NCBI RefSeq assembly: GCF_000381905.1
Contig: NZ_KB907257.1
Span: forward strand, 100,386-164,385
Reading direction: 5' to 3'
Source of the DNA: Paenibacillus fonticola DSM 21315
GTDB lineage: Bacteria; Bacillota; Bacilli; Paenibacillales; Paenibacillaceae
DNA: 64,000 nucleotides
The translations under genes were made by a program, and so were the position numbers. The notes beneath the pieces are model-generated. The model worked only from the letters and a program-made list of their open reading frames with translations, was not told the origin of the DNA and made no database searches. Positions 8,790-16,933 of the stretch are shown here, one piece after another. How positions within the stretch are numbered: position 1 is the stretch's first letter; every line of letters starts with the position of its first letter.

Positions 8790-8811
8790 GCTTTTATGCT
8801 AATATAAAAGC
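8790..8811. promoter_or_regulatory. Inverted repeat upstream of the sigma factor gene
   Basis: GCTTTTAT and ATAAAAGC (8790-8797 and 8804-8811) form a perfect 8-base inverted repeat with a 6-base spacer, about 80 bases upstream of the sigma factor start in AT-rich DNA. It could be a repressor site or part of a promoter; no regulator can be named. Confidence 0.35.
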
Positions 8812-8904
8812 AATTCTAAAATTATTATTGTTATTTGACTATCCGTCATTTTAACATAGTAATATAAAATTATCAAATATTATTTTATTTATGAATGGAA
8901 ATTT

Positions 8905-8932
8905 CGCCGATCCGATTGGGTCGGCGTTTTTT
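8905..8932 (+). terminator. Hairpin with T-run between sigma gene and small gene
   Basis: CGCCGA at 8905-8910 pairs with TCGGCG at 8921-8926, helped by inner CC/GG pairs, and is followed by six T on the plus strand. It lies just beyond the stop of the minus-strand 51-residue gene, where it can also act as that gene's terminator, though the minus-strand T-run is weaker. Confidence 0.65.
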
Positions 8933-8955
8933 AATGGAAAATCCTGTGTGTGGAA

Positions 8956-9111
8956 TCAGCGGATCAATCCAAATTCCCGGGCCTGTTCCTCCGTCAGAAT
9001 GAACTGTTCCCGCTCCCATACGTCGTCCTCCTCGTTCAGTCCAAAAGCTTTCATCACCTTTAACCAAATCCCTTTCTCTACCGCCTCACTCTGCGTAATG
9101 ATAATTTTCAT
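8956..9111 (-). CDS. Small acidic protein of 51 residues, unknown function
   Basis: Translating the minus strand from ATG 9111 gives 51 codons ending in TGA at 8956: it opens MKIIITQSEAVEKGIWLKV and closes FILTEEQAREFGLIR. It has no Cys, no membrane segment and a run of acidic residues (NEEDDVWERE), and looks like a compact alpha-helical protein. AAGGAGA lies about 12 bases upstream of the ATG, slightly far but otherwise strong, and a hairpin follows the stop. The composition and codon pattern resemble a real gene rather than a chance frame. I do not recognise a named family. It stands alone between the sigma factor gene and the secreted barrel proteins. Confidence 0.72.
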   Translation of the reverse strand: MKIIITQSEAVEKGIWLKVMKAFGLNEEDDVWEREQFILTEEQAREFGLIR

Positions 9112-9527
9112 GTCTATTATATCTTCTCCTTAATATAGAGCATTCTACGCTGGAAATTAAACATTTAATAATAGCTCAGCAATATTTTTTAAATGAAATG
9201 ATCAGCTCTATTTTATCTCGAAGCTAGCCTATTTATTCTTGTTCATACGGGATACTTGTTCAAAGATACATGTTCAAAAAATTTTATTTACCCAAAAACA
9301 ACAAAATTGAAACAAAAATTAAAAAAAATCATCCTAAAGACCTATGACAAATTCCGACAGTTATGTCGAAATGTATGATATAGTACTTTCATAACCATTT
9401 CAACATGTCATTTTCATCTGGTAAAGATAAATTATAGGAGGTAGGGCCTGGAACTAACAGTAATCTAAAATCATTTTATTTATCATTTTAAGCACTATAG
9501 CCCTATTTTTATGAGTAAATTTTAATA
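9112..9527. other. AT-rich intergenic region upstream of the first barrel protein
   Basis: About 415 bases without a recognisable gene. It is strongly AT-rich and contains the Spo0A-box-like element at 9364-9370, a TATAGT hexamer at 9379-9384 that could be a -10 element, and an isolated TAGGAGG at about 9434-9441 with no start codon in reach. It most likely holds the promoter and a long leader for the downstream gene. Confidence 0.6.
9364..9370 (+). promoter_or_regulatory. Spo0A box-like site
   Basis: TGTCGAA is an exact match to the 0A-box core, and the neighbouring TTCCGACA at 9352-9359 is an almost perfect inverted copy (consensus TTCGACA). A TATAGT at 9379-9384 lies just downstream. This arrangement suggests transition-phase control of the secreted protein gene at 9528. 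It is a pattern match only. Confidence 0.45.
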
Positions 9528-10496
9528 TTGAAGGAGTGGGACATCATAAACTCACATCAAAAAAATTGTATACAGCGCTTGTTCTTTACGCTGCTTAGCA
9601 GCATCATTATTTTCGGTTCAATCGGCTTCCCCGCTTCAACGGAAGCAAGTACAGCGGTTAAAGTTCCTAAAGCTACATGGCTATGGAAAGTCCAATTGAT
9701 CGAAACGCAGTCTGACGAGCTTCTCTCGTTTGCTGCTTCTGAAGGGATATATGTCATTTACCTGCAGGTCAGCAAAAATGTCGATATTCGTCACTACAAA
9801 AGTTTTATCTCTAAAGCAAATCAATACGGCATCGAAATTCATGCCCTGAATGGCGCGCCTAATTGGGCGCTGGAAGCAAACAGAAAGCATTTGCGAGACT
9901 TTATGGACTGGATCAGAGACTACCAACAGTCAGCGGCTGCCGAGGAGAAATTTACAGGTATACACGTTGATATTGAACCTTATTTAACTCAGGAATGGAA
10001 AAATAATGTGTACGATGTCATCCCGCAATGGCAGTCCAATGTAGAGTTTCTCGTTCAGGAAGCAGCCAATTTAAACCTTCCTATTGCGGCAGACCTGCCT
10101 TTTTGGTTAGATAAGTATACGGTTGAGGAACCGGACGATACGAGCGAAACGAGCAATACAAGCGATACAAGCGATACGAAAGAAACCCTGAGCTCCTGGA
10201 TGATTTCAAAATATGAATCCGTCACCCTGATGTCTTACCGCGATACGGCTAAGGCTGTAATCGGCCTTGCAGTGCAAGAATTCGAGGAAGCGGAAGCATT
10301 GAACAAACGCGTATATACCGCCGTCGAAACGAAATATTCCTCCGAAGGCGATCACGTATCGTTCTATAAAAATAGTTATGAATATCTTAACTCCGAGTTA
10401 GCTAAGCTTGAACAGCTTGGCGGACAGTACTCAACCTTTGGCGGAATTGCCGTTCACGATCTTCTCGCATTGAAAGAAATGGCCGAACGAAACTAG
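9528..10496 (+). CDS. Secreted GH18-like TIM-barrel protein
   Basis: A secreted protein of about 320 residues. After a hydrophobic signal segment (RLFFTLLSSIIIFG...) with probable cleavage after STEAST, a barrel-like domain begins KATWLW. It carries GIHVDIEPY (Asp148, Glu150), then LMSYRDTA, AVET and a final FGGIAVHD. These blocks parallel the next gene and resemble the DxE, MxY and closing motifs of GH18-type barrels, so a glycan-hydrolase or glycan-binding role is inferred. A low-complexity Thr/Ser/Asp insert lies at about 204-222. The start is odd: the good AAGGAG at 9531-9536 points to ATA at 9546, while the only in-frame standard start nearby is TTG 9528, which has no ribosome site. Confidence 0.7.
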   Translation: MKEWDIINSHQKNCIQRLFFTLLSSIIIFGSIGFPASTEASTAVKVPKATWLWKVQLIETQSDELLSFAASEGIYVIYLQVSKNVDIRHYKSFISKANQYGIEIHALNGAPNWALEANRKHLRDFMDWIRDYQQSAAAEEKFTGIHVDIEPYLTQEWKNNVYDVIPQWQSNVEFLVQEAANLNLPIAADLPFWLDKYTVEEPDDTSETSNTSDTSDTKETLSSWMISKYESVTLMSYRDTAKAVIGLAVQEFEEAEALNKRVYTAVETKYSSEGDHVSFYKNSYEYLNSELAKLEQLGGQYSTFGGIAVHDLLALKEMAERN

Positions 10497-10531
10497 CCTT
10501 AAGCCTGATTTTGAACTATAAAGCAGCAAAT

Positions 10532-10585
10532 AGCCCTCTTCACTTGGAATGTATTAACATTCAGCAAGTGAAGGGGGCTTTTTAT
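10532..10585 (+). terminator. Intrinsic terminator
   Basis: A long hairpin: AGCCCTCTTCACTTG pairs with CAAGTGAAGGGGGCT with one wobble, with an inner GAATGT/ACATTC stem, followed by TTTTTATT. It ends the gene at 9528 and separates it from the next, which has its own regulatory site. Confidence 0.92.
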
Positions 10586-10639
10586 TAGGTCAATTTAAGG
10601 CTGTTGCCGTGCCTTTTTTTCAGCCGTTACAATGGTAAA

Positions 10640-10653
10640 TGTAATCGTTTACA
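10640..10653 (+). promoter_or_regulatory. Catabolite responsive element (cre) for CcpA
   Basis: TGTAATCGTTTACA matches every position of the cre consensus TGWAANCGNTNWCA. It sits 45 bases upstream of the ATG at 10698, where CcpA-HPr(Ser-P) binding would repress transcription during growth on preferred sugars. This supports a carbohydrate-related role for the downstream secreted protein. Confidence 0.8.
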
Positions 10654-10697
10654 ACTATAAAAGCGGCGTTATTGCCCCATGAAAAGAGGGATTTACG

Positions 10698-13037
10698 ATG
10701 ACAGACTACAGAAAGAGCTGGAAATTAAACGTTTTCCCTTTGCTGGTCAAATGGTTTGTTATGATGATCGTTGTAAGTATGGTGCCGTTGTTACCAGTCT
10801 TACCGTCGTTTCCGTTGTTTACACTTCCCTCCGTTTCAGCTGAATCGCAAATTACGATTGATTCACACGAAAATGGCCAGCTGGTTGATTCGGGAATCGT
10901 GACCATTTCAGGTCATTATGTCGACGTCTTTGATCTGAAACTCATTGTAAATGGAAAAGAACAGCTCGATGCACACATGAACAATTTGAGCGGCACTGAG
11001 ACAGGCACATGGTATGCCGAGCTGGATACGAGCAAGTATCACGGTAACATCAGGCTTGTTGCCCGGGGCCTGCAGAGTGATACCAGATACGGGGTAACAA
11101 CGCCGCAAAAAGTAATTCAAGTCAACAATCCCCCTGCTTCTCCCCCTCTTGTCCGTATTGATCATCCAACTGACGGCTCCCGCGTTGAAGGTGAAATTAC
11201 GGTTACTCTGTCCGTTTACGCAATAAATCCCGTTCATGCTGTAGAGATTAGACTCAACGGCGGTTCATGGAGCCCGGCAATTGCAGCTAATGAGCATTAT
11301 GAATATATGTGGGATACAGAAACTGCTCTGAACGGCAGTTCAAGCATTGAAGCAAGAGCGATAGATGAGTATGGCAATATAGGTCGAAGTATGACGGTCT
11401 ATGTCAGAAACGGGGAGATTATCCAAGAAGCTGTCACGCTGGAAAGACAGGATCGTGCCATCTGGATTTGGGAGAAGGCCGCCTATAATTTGTTCCTTAA
11501 CCCCGGATCACGGACGGCATTAAAAGCTTTTGCCGATGATACAGCCACATTTAATTCCGATCCGGTAACAACGTTCTATCTCGGTGTTTTTCCATACGAA
11601 GGCATAGATATATTAGAGGAGGAAACAGCTAAAGTCCGTGATTTCGTTACTTGGGCACACGAACAAGGTTATAAGGTCCACGCCTGTATTGCCGGAGGGA
11701 CGGTTCCGCCGTATTTCGGAGCGTTGACAGCCTATCACGATCTTGCTGTCCGGGAAATGGAAAAGGTCATTAACTATAATTTATCCTCCTCCCCTGCCGA
11801 ACAGTTCGATGGAGTTAACGTCGATATCGAGCCTTATATTCTTCCTGAATTCAGGCCGAATAAACCATCTGTTCAGCTGCAGTATTTGGATATTATGGAG
11901 AAGCTGGTGCAAAGGAGAAATACAGCAGGTATCCCTTTGCTGTTCGGTCCCGCTATTCCTAGATGGTTCGACAGTAATGATCCGGCGAAGGACATTACCT
12001 GGAAGGGCCAAACGAAATGGCTTTCCGAGCACATTCAGGACATAAGCGATTATATTACGATTATGGATTATCGGGATACCGCCGATGGAACCGCAGGGAT
12101 TATTGCTCATGCACAGGGGGAGATCGATTATGCTAACCGGATCGGCAAGCCGAACTCGGTTATTATCGGCGTCGAGACGCTCGATATTGCAAACAGCGGT
12201 GATCCAGAGACGATAACGTTCCGGGAGGAAGGCCGTGCTCATATGGAGAGCGAGCTGGATAAAGTGTATGCCTCATTCAACAATAATCCGGCTTTCGGAG
12301 GCATCGCCATGCACCATTATGACTCGATCCGCTGGCTTCCATCCGCCTGGGGCCCGGGAGGTTTAAAATGGACAGTTACTCCCGAAGATGTAACACTGCC
12401 GTCGGCTGTCAGTGTACAGCCATCCGCTAAAGCCTTTGACTACCAGAGCATCACCCTCCGTTATGGAAGGGCTTTCGACGATTCCGATATCGAAGATTAT
12501 GTCATTTACCGCAGCACCGAACCGGATTTCGAGCCTGATCTATCGAACATTGCCGGCCAATCCCGCAATTTGACCTACATCGATCGCGGGCTGCTGCCGG
12601 ACACGACTTACTACTATAAAGTTGCAGCGAAAGACATCAGCGGCAACATCGGCCCCGCTTCACACGAAGCTGCCGCCACAACTGCTCCTACGAATTTGCG
12701 CCCGATGATCATCGACGGGATGCATATCGTCCGCGACGGCACGCGCTCGAGGGTTGCCCTGAAAGTGACCGATTATGAAACCGGGGAGCAAATTACAGCC
12801 AGAGTATTCGGACGCTTCACCTACAACGGCGGAAAATATGTTGAACTGGCCCCTGATCCGAATGGTATTTTGTTTGCTCACTCTGAAGCCTTGCCAGAAA
12901 CTTCGGGTCAGGTTGGCTTCTGGCCGCAGCGCGTGCTGGCCGGCAATTATTACTGGGCTGCGGCTTATGATTCGCCCCGGACAGCCTCAGTGCAATGGCC
13001 AGAGTGTTTTTATGATATATTGTTAAAATCCCGTTAA
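10698..13037 (+). CDS. Multidomain secreted GH18-like barrel protein with Ig-like and FN3 domains
   Basis: A 779-residue secreted protein. Residues 1-50 are a signal peptide ending LPSVSAES. Two Ig-like beta domains follow (about 50-140 and 150-240, the second beginning PLVRIDHPTDGSRVEG). A barrel domain runs about 250-565 and contains RAIWIWEKA, GVNVDIEPY (Asp376, Glu378), TIMDYRDTA, IIGVET and FGGIAMHHYD. An FN3-like domain lies at about 570-665 (TYIDRGLLPDTTYYYKV) and a final beta-rich domain at 665-779. The barrel motifs are those of the upstream protein, so they are paralogues; the DxE pair looks like a GH18-type catalytic dyad. The start has AGAGGG upstream. No precise family could be named. 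Confidence 0.75.
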   Translation: MTDYRKSWKLNVFPLLVKWFVMMIVVSMVPLLPVLPSFPLFTLPSVSAESQITIDSHENGQLVDSGIVTISGHYVDVFDLKLIVNGKEQLDAHMNNLSGTETGTWYAELDTSKYHGNIRLVARGLQSDTRYGVTTPQKVIQVNNPPASPPLVRIDHPTDGSRVEGEITVTLSVYAINPVHAVEIRLNGGSWSPAIAANEHYEYMWDTETALNGSSSIEARAIDEYGNIGRSMTVYVRNGEIIQEAVTLERQDRAIWIWEKAAYNLFLNPGSRTALKAFADDTATFNSDPVTTFYLGVFPYEGIDILEEETAKVRDFVTWAHEQGYKVHACIAGGTVPPYFGALTAYHDLAVREMEKVINYNLSSSPAEQFDGVNVDIEPYILPEFRPNKPSVQLQYLDIMEKLVQRRNTAGIPLLFGPAIPRWFDSNDPAKDITWKGQTKWLSEHIQDISDYITIMDYRDTADGTAGIIAHAQGEIDYANRIGKPNSVIIGVETLDIANSGDPETITFREEGRAHMESELDKVYASFNNNPAFGGIAMHHYDSIRWLPSAWGPGGLKWTVTPEDVTLPSAVSVQPSAKAFDYQSITLRYGRAFDDSDIEDYVIYRSTEPDFEPDLSNIAGQSRNLTYIDRGLLPDTTYYYKVAAKDISGNIGPASHEAAATTAPTNLRPMIIDGMHIVRDGTRSRVALKVTDYETGEQITARVFGRFTYNGGKYVELAPDPNGILFAHSEALPETSGQVGFWPQRVLAGNYYWAAAYDSPRTASVQWPECFYDILLKSR

Positions 13038-13045
13038 AACAAAGC

Positions 13046-13102
13046 AGCAAGCTCTGGCGGCTCTAATTACTGAATTACTGGCCAAAGGAGCTTGCTTAGT
13101 CT
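13046..13102 (+). terminator. Intrinsic terminator
   Basis: AGCAAGCTC at 13046-13054 pairs with GAGCTTGCT at 13088-13096, extended internally by TGGC/GCCA, and is followed by TAGTCTTT. It ends the multidomain secreted protein gene and faces the convergent aldolase gene. Confidence 0.75.
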
Positions 13103-13129
13103 TTAATCTGACGATACAAACAGCAGCGG

Positions 13130-13780
13130 TTAGCTGTTCACGACTCCCGCCGCTGATTTTGCCGCCTGGACGAGCGCTGCAGCATTCCGCTCAATCTCAT
13201 CAAACCGCCCTTCCCTCACTAAGGCCAAATTTGCAATACTCCCGCCTAGCCCTACAGCGGTAACGCCGGCGGCCAGAAATTGCTGAATATTATCAAGCCG
13301 CACGCCGCCCGTCGATATCATCGGAATATGATCAAGGGGAGCCCGGATTTCCTGCAAATAGGCCAAACCTAACGAAGCCATTGGAAACACCTTCACAGCA
13401 GTAGCTCCAGCGTTCCAGGCCCGGACAATTTCACTAGGAGTCATTGCCCCAGGATATACATCAACGGCTTGTTCCCGGGCATAGTCGATGACAGCCTCAT
13501 CTAAATTTGGCGAAATCAAATACTGCGCCCCTGCCGCTACCGCTTCCCTTGCCCGATTCAAATCAATAACCGTCCCTGCGCCAATGCGCATACGATCACC
13601 ATAACATTCACGCCAGCGGGAGATCATGGCGAGCGCGCCAGCGCTGTTCAGCGTCGCTTCTACGAACACGACTCCGGCTCGGGCCAATGCTTCCACTAAA
13701 GCATCCGCCTGATTTTCCGGGACGTTTCGTAAAATGGCGATGATTCGCTCCCGCTGCAATTGCTCAAATACGATACTCAT
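13130..13780 (-). CDS. eda: KDPG/KHG aldolase
   Basis: Class I aldolase cleaving 2-keto-3-deoxy-6-phosphogluconate to pyruvate and glyceraldehyde 3-phosphate, and 4-hydroxy-2-oxoglutarate to pyruvate and glyoxylate. The 216-residue TIM barrel shows IIAILRNV, the FVEATLNS strand with Glu41, IGAGTV, the Schiff-base Lys130 in TAVKVFPM, and STGGV near the phosphate site. ATG 13780 has AAGAGGTG six bases upstream; an earlier in-frame start seven codons up has none. It is alone, not linked to kdgK or a hexuronate operon, so its physiological feed is unclear. Confidence 0.92.
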   Translation of the reverse strand: MSIVFEQLQRERIIAILRNVPENQADALVEALARAGVVFVEATLNSAGALAMISRWRECYGDRMRIGAGTVIDLNRAREAVAAGAQYLISPNLDEAVIDYAREQAVDVYPGAMTPSEIVRAWNAGATAVKVFPMASLGLAYLQEIRAPLDHIPMISTGGVRLDNIQQFLAAGVTAVGLGGSIANLALVREGRFDEIERNAAALVQAAKSAAGVVNS

Positions 13781-13903
13781 CGATTTCACCTCTTGCTTCA
13801 AAACGTAGCATGTTCAGTGTAAGAATTCAAACCTTTATTAGAAAACCGCTGACATTTTCACCAAAATCCGTTTGAGCATAATTTGGAATAATTTATGGAA
13901 AAA

Positions 13904-13932
13904 GTGACTCGCGCACTCAAGTCAGTTATAAT
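13904..13932 (+). promoter_or_regulatory. Probable sigma-A promoter of the hydrolase gene
   Basis: TATAAT at 13927-13932 is a perfect -10 element. GTGACT at 13904-13909, 17 bases upstream, is a four-of-six match to TTGACA. It lies about 40 bases ahead of the ATG at 13971. Confidence 0.55.
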
Positions 13933-13970
13933 TTAGTAGCATATCAACTATGTTATTGAGGTGATTAATT

Positions 13971-14669
13971 ATGAAGCTGACCTATTTAGGGCACTCCTCC
14001 GTTCATATCGACACTGGTGAATACAAGCTGATCATTGATCCATTTTTGACTGGCAACCCGGTGGCGACTGTCCGGGCGGAGGACATTCAAGCTGATTATG
14101 TACTGCTGACGCACGGCCATTCTGACCATATTGGGGATGCTGAAGCGATCGCCCGCAACAATCAATGCCCGATTATTGCCATTGTAGAATTAGCCGATTA
14201 TTTTCAGGCTAAAGGGGTAGAAACGATCGGCATGAATCTCGGCGGTTCCCATTCTTTTCCGTTCGGAAAACTAAAATTTACGCCAGCTCTGCATAGCTCG
14301 TCCGTCCAGGTAGACGGTACGAACGTTTATCTTGGAGTCCCTGCAGGCATTTTGCTGGAATTAAACGGCTTTACGGTGTACCATGCAGGGGATACCGCAC
14401 TATTCAGTGATTTGCAGCTGGTCGGCCACCGCAGCCGGATTGACCTCGCTTTTATCCCGATCGGTGATTACTTTACGATGGGACCCGAGGACGCATTAAC
14501 CGCAGCCGAGTGGATTAATGCCAGACATGTCGTTCCGATCCACTACAATACATTTGACCTCATTCGGCAGGATGGCAACCGGTTCGCGGAAGAGCTGGGC
14601 AAGCTGGGCATAACCGGGCATGCATTGCAGCCCGGCGAAGAGCTTCACCATCATCAGCTTAGCTTATAA
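13971..14669 (+). CDS. UPF0173-type metal-dependent hydrolase (metallo-beta-lactamase fold)
   Basis: A 232-residue cytosolic protein of the UPF0173/YtkL group. The metal-binding signature is THGHSDHIGD (His48, His50, Asp52, His53); further ligands are in ALHSSS, YHAGDTALF (Asp) and VPIHYNTF (His). The N-terminal MKLTYLGHSSVHI and the GPEDAL motif are typical of the family, whose substrate is not established. GAGGTG precedes the ATG, and a good promoter lies upstream. It is monocistronic and ends in a terminator. Confidence 0.9.
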   Translation: MKLTYLGHSSVHIDTGEYKLIIDPFLTGNPVATVRAEDIQADYVLLTHGHSDHIGDAEAIARNNQCPIIAIVELADYFQAKGVETIGMNLGGSHSFPFGKLKFTPALHSSSVQVDGTNVYLGVPAGILLELNGFTVYHAGDTALFSDLQLVGHRSRIDLAFIPIGDYFTMGPEDALTAAEWINARHVVPIHYNTFDLIRQDGNRFAEELGKLGITGHALQPGEELHHHQLSL

Positions 14670-14711
14670 TCACGATATTTTATCGTCGGCGCAATGTTTA
14701 AGCAATCAAGC

Positions 14712-14750
14712 AAGCCCCCGTTATGCTAAGGCAGCAAAAGGGGGCTTTAT
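14712..14750 (+). terminator. Intrinsic terminator between convergent genes
   Basis: AAGCCCCC at 14712-14719 pairs with GGGGGCTT at 14740-14747 around a loop of about 20 bases, followed by a short T-rich end. It serves the hydrolase gene and probably also the convergent MFS gene. Confidence 0.8.
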
Positions 14751-15977
14751 CTAATCTATTAATTCTTTTCCCTTTGTCTCGACACCTAACCAAAGTACGG
14801 CAATCACGCCAACGATAATCGTGATGAAAAAAATCCAGAAAATCGTGCCAATCTCATATTGCCTGGCCACGAGCAGGCCAACCATATAAGGTGCGATCAC
14901 GCCGCCGATACGGCCAAACGAAGCCGCCAGCCCCACCCCCGTTGACCGGACGCTAGTTGGATACAGCTCTGGAGTGTAGGCATACATAGCGCCCCAAGCC
15001 CCAAGATTGAAAAAGGACAAGCATATGCCTGCAGCGATCAGCGCCCCCTCCGTTGTAGAGATGCCGAACCATGCTGCGCTGATGGCCGTCAGCACCAAGT
15101 ACAGGACGAGGACAAACTTCCTGCCTAATTTCTCGATCAGGTAAGCAGCTGTAAAGTAGCCGGGAAGCTGGGCCAGTGTCATAATCAGGACATATTCGAA
15201 ACTTTTAACGAGACTGAACCCTTTGAGTAACATGACAGATGGCAGCCATAGGAACATGCCGTAATAAGAAAATACGACGGTAAACCAAAGCACCCACAGC
15301 ATTATTGTTGCGCGGCGGTGAGGCCCCGCCCATACGGATTTAAACTTCTGCCGGAACGAAACGGAGTCGCTTTTCTGCTGGGCTGCCTGCTTCTTGTATC
15401 TCGGTGGATCCTCAATGGATCTTCTTAAATAGAGTGCATAAAAAGCAGGCAGACCACCTATAATGAAGGCCGCTTGCCAGCCGTACTTCGGAATGACAAA
15501 ATAAGCGATCAGCGCAGAAGCGATCCAACCAGCGGCCCAAAAGCTTTCCAGCAGCACGACCGCTCGGCCGCGGTCCTTGGCAGCGACTGATTCGGAGACA
15601 AGCGTAGAAGCGACAGGCAGTTCCCCTCCCAGCCCAAAGCCTGCGATAAAGCGCAGGATACAGAGAACGGCATATCCAGTCGCTGCTGCCGACAACCCTG
15701 TCGCAATAGAAAATATGAGCAGCGTCCAGAGCAAAATCGACTTCCGTCCATACCGGTCTGCCAAATAGCCCGCAGCCGCTGCTCCAAATACCATCCCGAT
15801 TGAATTAATGCTTGTAAAAAAACCGGTTTGCTGAGGTGTCAGCTGCCATTTCAAACTAAGATCCGCAATAATAAACGATAGCATCCCGATATCCATCGCA
15901 TCAAACATCCAGCTCAGCCCGGCGCTCATCAGCAGCTTGCGCTGCTTTGGCTGCCGGATCGTTTCCAGTAAGCTCAT
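14751..15977 (-). CDS. niaP: MFS transporter, NiaP-like (probable niacin uptake)
   Basis: A 408-residue, 12-helix major facilitator. The text LSWMFDAMDIGMLSFIIA, AGYLADRYGRK, and GFGLGGELPVASTLVSE is very close to Bacillus subtilis NiaP (YceI) as I remember it, including ESFWAAGW and the basic loop between the two six-helix halves. NiaP proteins take up nicotinate or nicotinamide; related AAHS-type MFS proteins take up aromatic acids, which is the alternative. ATG 15977 lies 8 bases after AGGAG; the GTG three codons earlier overlaps that site. No NiaR regulator or NAD gene is adjacent. Confidence 0.78.
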   Translation of the reverse strand: MSLLETIRQPKQRKLLMSAGLSWMFDAMDIGMLSFIIADLSLKWQLTPQQTGFFTSINSIGMVFGAAAAGYLADRYGRKSILLWTLLIFSIATGLSAAATGYAVLCILRFIAGFGLGGELPVASTLVSESVAAKDRGRAVVLLESFWAAGWIASALIAYFVIPKYGWQAAFIIGGLPAFYALYLRRSIEDPPRYKKQAAQQKSDSVSFRQKFKSVWAGPHRRATIMLWVLWFTVVFSYYGMFLWLPSVMLLKGFSLVKSFEYVLIMTLAQLPGYFTAAYLIEKLGRKFVLVLYLVLTAISAAWFGISTTEGALIAAGICLSFFNLGAWGAMYAYTPELYPTSVRSTGVGLAASFGRIGGVIAPYMVGLLVARQYEIGTIFWIFFITIIVGVIAVLWLGVETKGKELID

Positions 15978-16095
15978 TTTTCCCACTCCTAAGATCTATT
16001 TATTTGTTTTATGACTTTTATGCCATTAGTCTCCTCAATTATGGAATAATGATAACAAAAAATGACTTTCATCGCTTGAAATTTCTTTATTTCAG

Positions 16096-16126
16096 TTGCG
16101 CATAAGCCATTTCATGGTACTATAAT
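16096..16126 (+). promoter_or_regulatory. Possible promoter of the GYF_2 protein gene
   Basis: TATAAT at 16121-16126 is a perfect -10 element 55 bases before the ATG. The best -35 is TTGCGC at 16096-16101 with a 19-base spacer, which is long, so activation or a weak promoter is possible. Confidence 0.4.
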
Positions 16127-16180
16127 GGATAAAAGTATATATTTAGCAATCATTTTTTTAAAAAGGCAGGATGATAAGCA

Positions 16181-16840
16181 ATGGGCTATAATTACAACAA
16201 AAGTTCTGCTCTCTGGTATTACATTTATCAGGACGTTACTAAAGGACCCGTGACGATTGAGCAAATGCAGAAGGATTATTACATTCACCGGGAGCTGCAC
16301 CCCGGCACCATGGTATGGACAGAGGGATTCCCGGATTGGCGGCCCCTGTCTTCAAGTGAGCTGATCCACCATATTATGTTTCCGGCGCCTTCGTCATCCG
16401 CGCAATCCGTTCCGTTCGCGCCGCCCTACATGCGCCGCCCAGTTCAAACGCCTAAAGGCAACGTAAATAATGTTTATATTTGGGTTATCGTCGGAGTTAC
16501 CGCGTTGATGGGGCTTATCGGATTGTTGATTTCGGGCTTTGGCTATCCGTATTCTTACATAAGTATGGCAATGATGATGACAATATTGGGAAAATCTTTC
16601 TTGTTGGCCATCGTGCACCTAGCATTGAATATTCTGTTCTGTTCTTTGGACCGAAACGAAGTGAGAAGAGCAGGATACCAGCCTCCTTCGCTCTGGTGGG
16701 TTTTAATTATGCCTGTTTATTTGTTTATTAGAGCATATAGAACAGGACAGTTTCCGCTTTATGCCATTCTTTATCTCGTTATAAATTTTGGTTTGTATTT
16801 TATCTCCAGCTTTATTTATACAATTTCAGAGTTTATTTAA
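16181..16840 (+). CDS. GYF_2 domain membrane protein
   Basis: A 219-residue protein of unknown function. Residues 10-60 form a GYF_2-like domain: ALWYYIYQD, KGPVTIEQMQ, and TMVWTEGFPDWRPL give the usual W-Y-Y, G-P and W-x-x-G-x-x-x-W pattern thought to bind proline-rich peptides. A Pro-rich linker (about 70-92) leads to four hydrophobic segments at about 97-117, 127-150, 170-187 and 192-215. The domain therefore faces the cytosol if the N-terminus is inside. AGGAT precedes the ATG. Neighbours give no clue to its job. Confidence 0.75.
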   Translation: MGYNYNKSSALWYYIYQDVTKGPVTIEQMQKDYYIHRELHPGTMVWTEGFPDWRPLSSSELIHHIMFPAPSSSAQSVPFAPPYMRRPVQTPKGNVNNVYIWVIVGVTALMGLIGLLISGFGYPYSYISMAMMMTILGKSFLLAIVHLALNILFCSLDRNEVRRAGYQPPSLWWVLIMPVYLFIRAYRTGQFPLYAILYLVINFGLYFISSFIYTISEFI

Positions 16841-16860
16841 GTTATAGATGGATGGTATAA

Positions 16861-16915
16861 ATAGAGCTGTTCCTCTTAGCAGTGTAATCTGCTCTTCCGG
16901 AACAGCTCTATTTAT
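16861..16915 (+). terminator. Intrinsic terminator between convergent genes
   Basis: ATAGAGCTGTTCC at 16861-16873 pairs perfectly with GGAACAGCTCTAT at 16899-16911. It stands between the GYF_2 gene and the convergent acetyltransferase gene and can serve both. Confidence 0.85.
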
Positions 16916-16933
16916 GGCGCGAAATGCCCTCGT

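Noticed and set aside
8885..9067. Minus-strand 60-codon frame overlapping the small gene
   Set aside because: Low-complexity Gly-rich product in a different frame; the 51-residue frame has the better ribosome site and composition.
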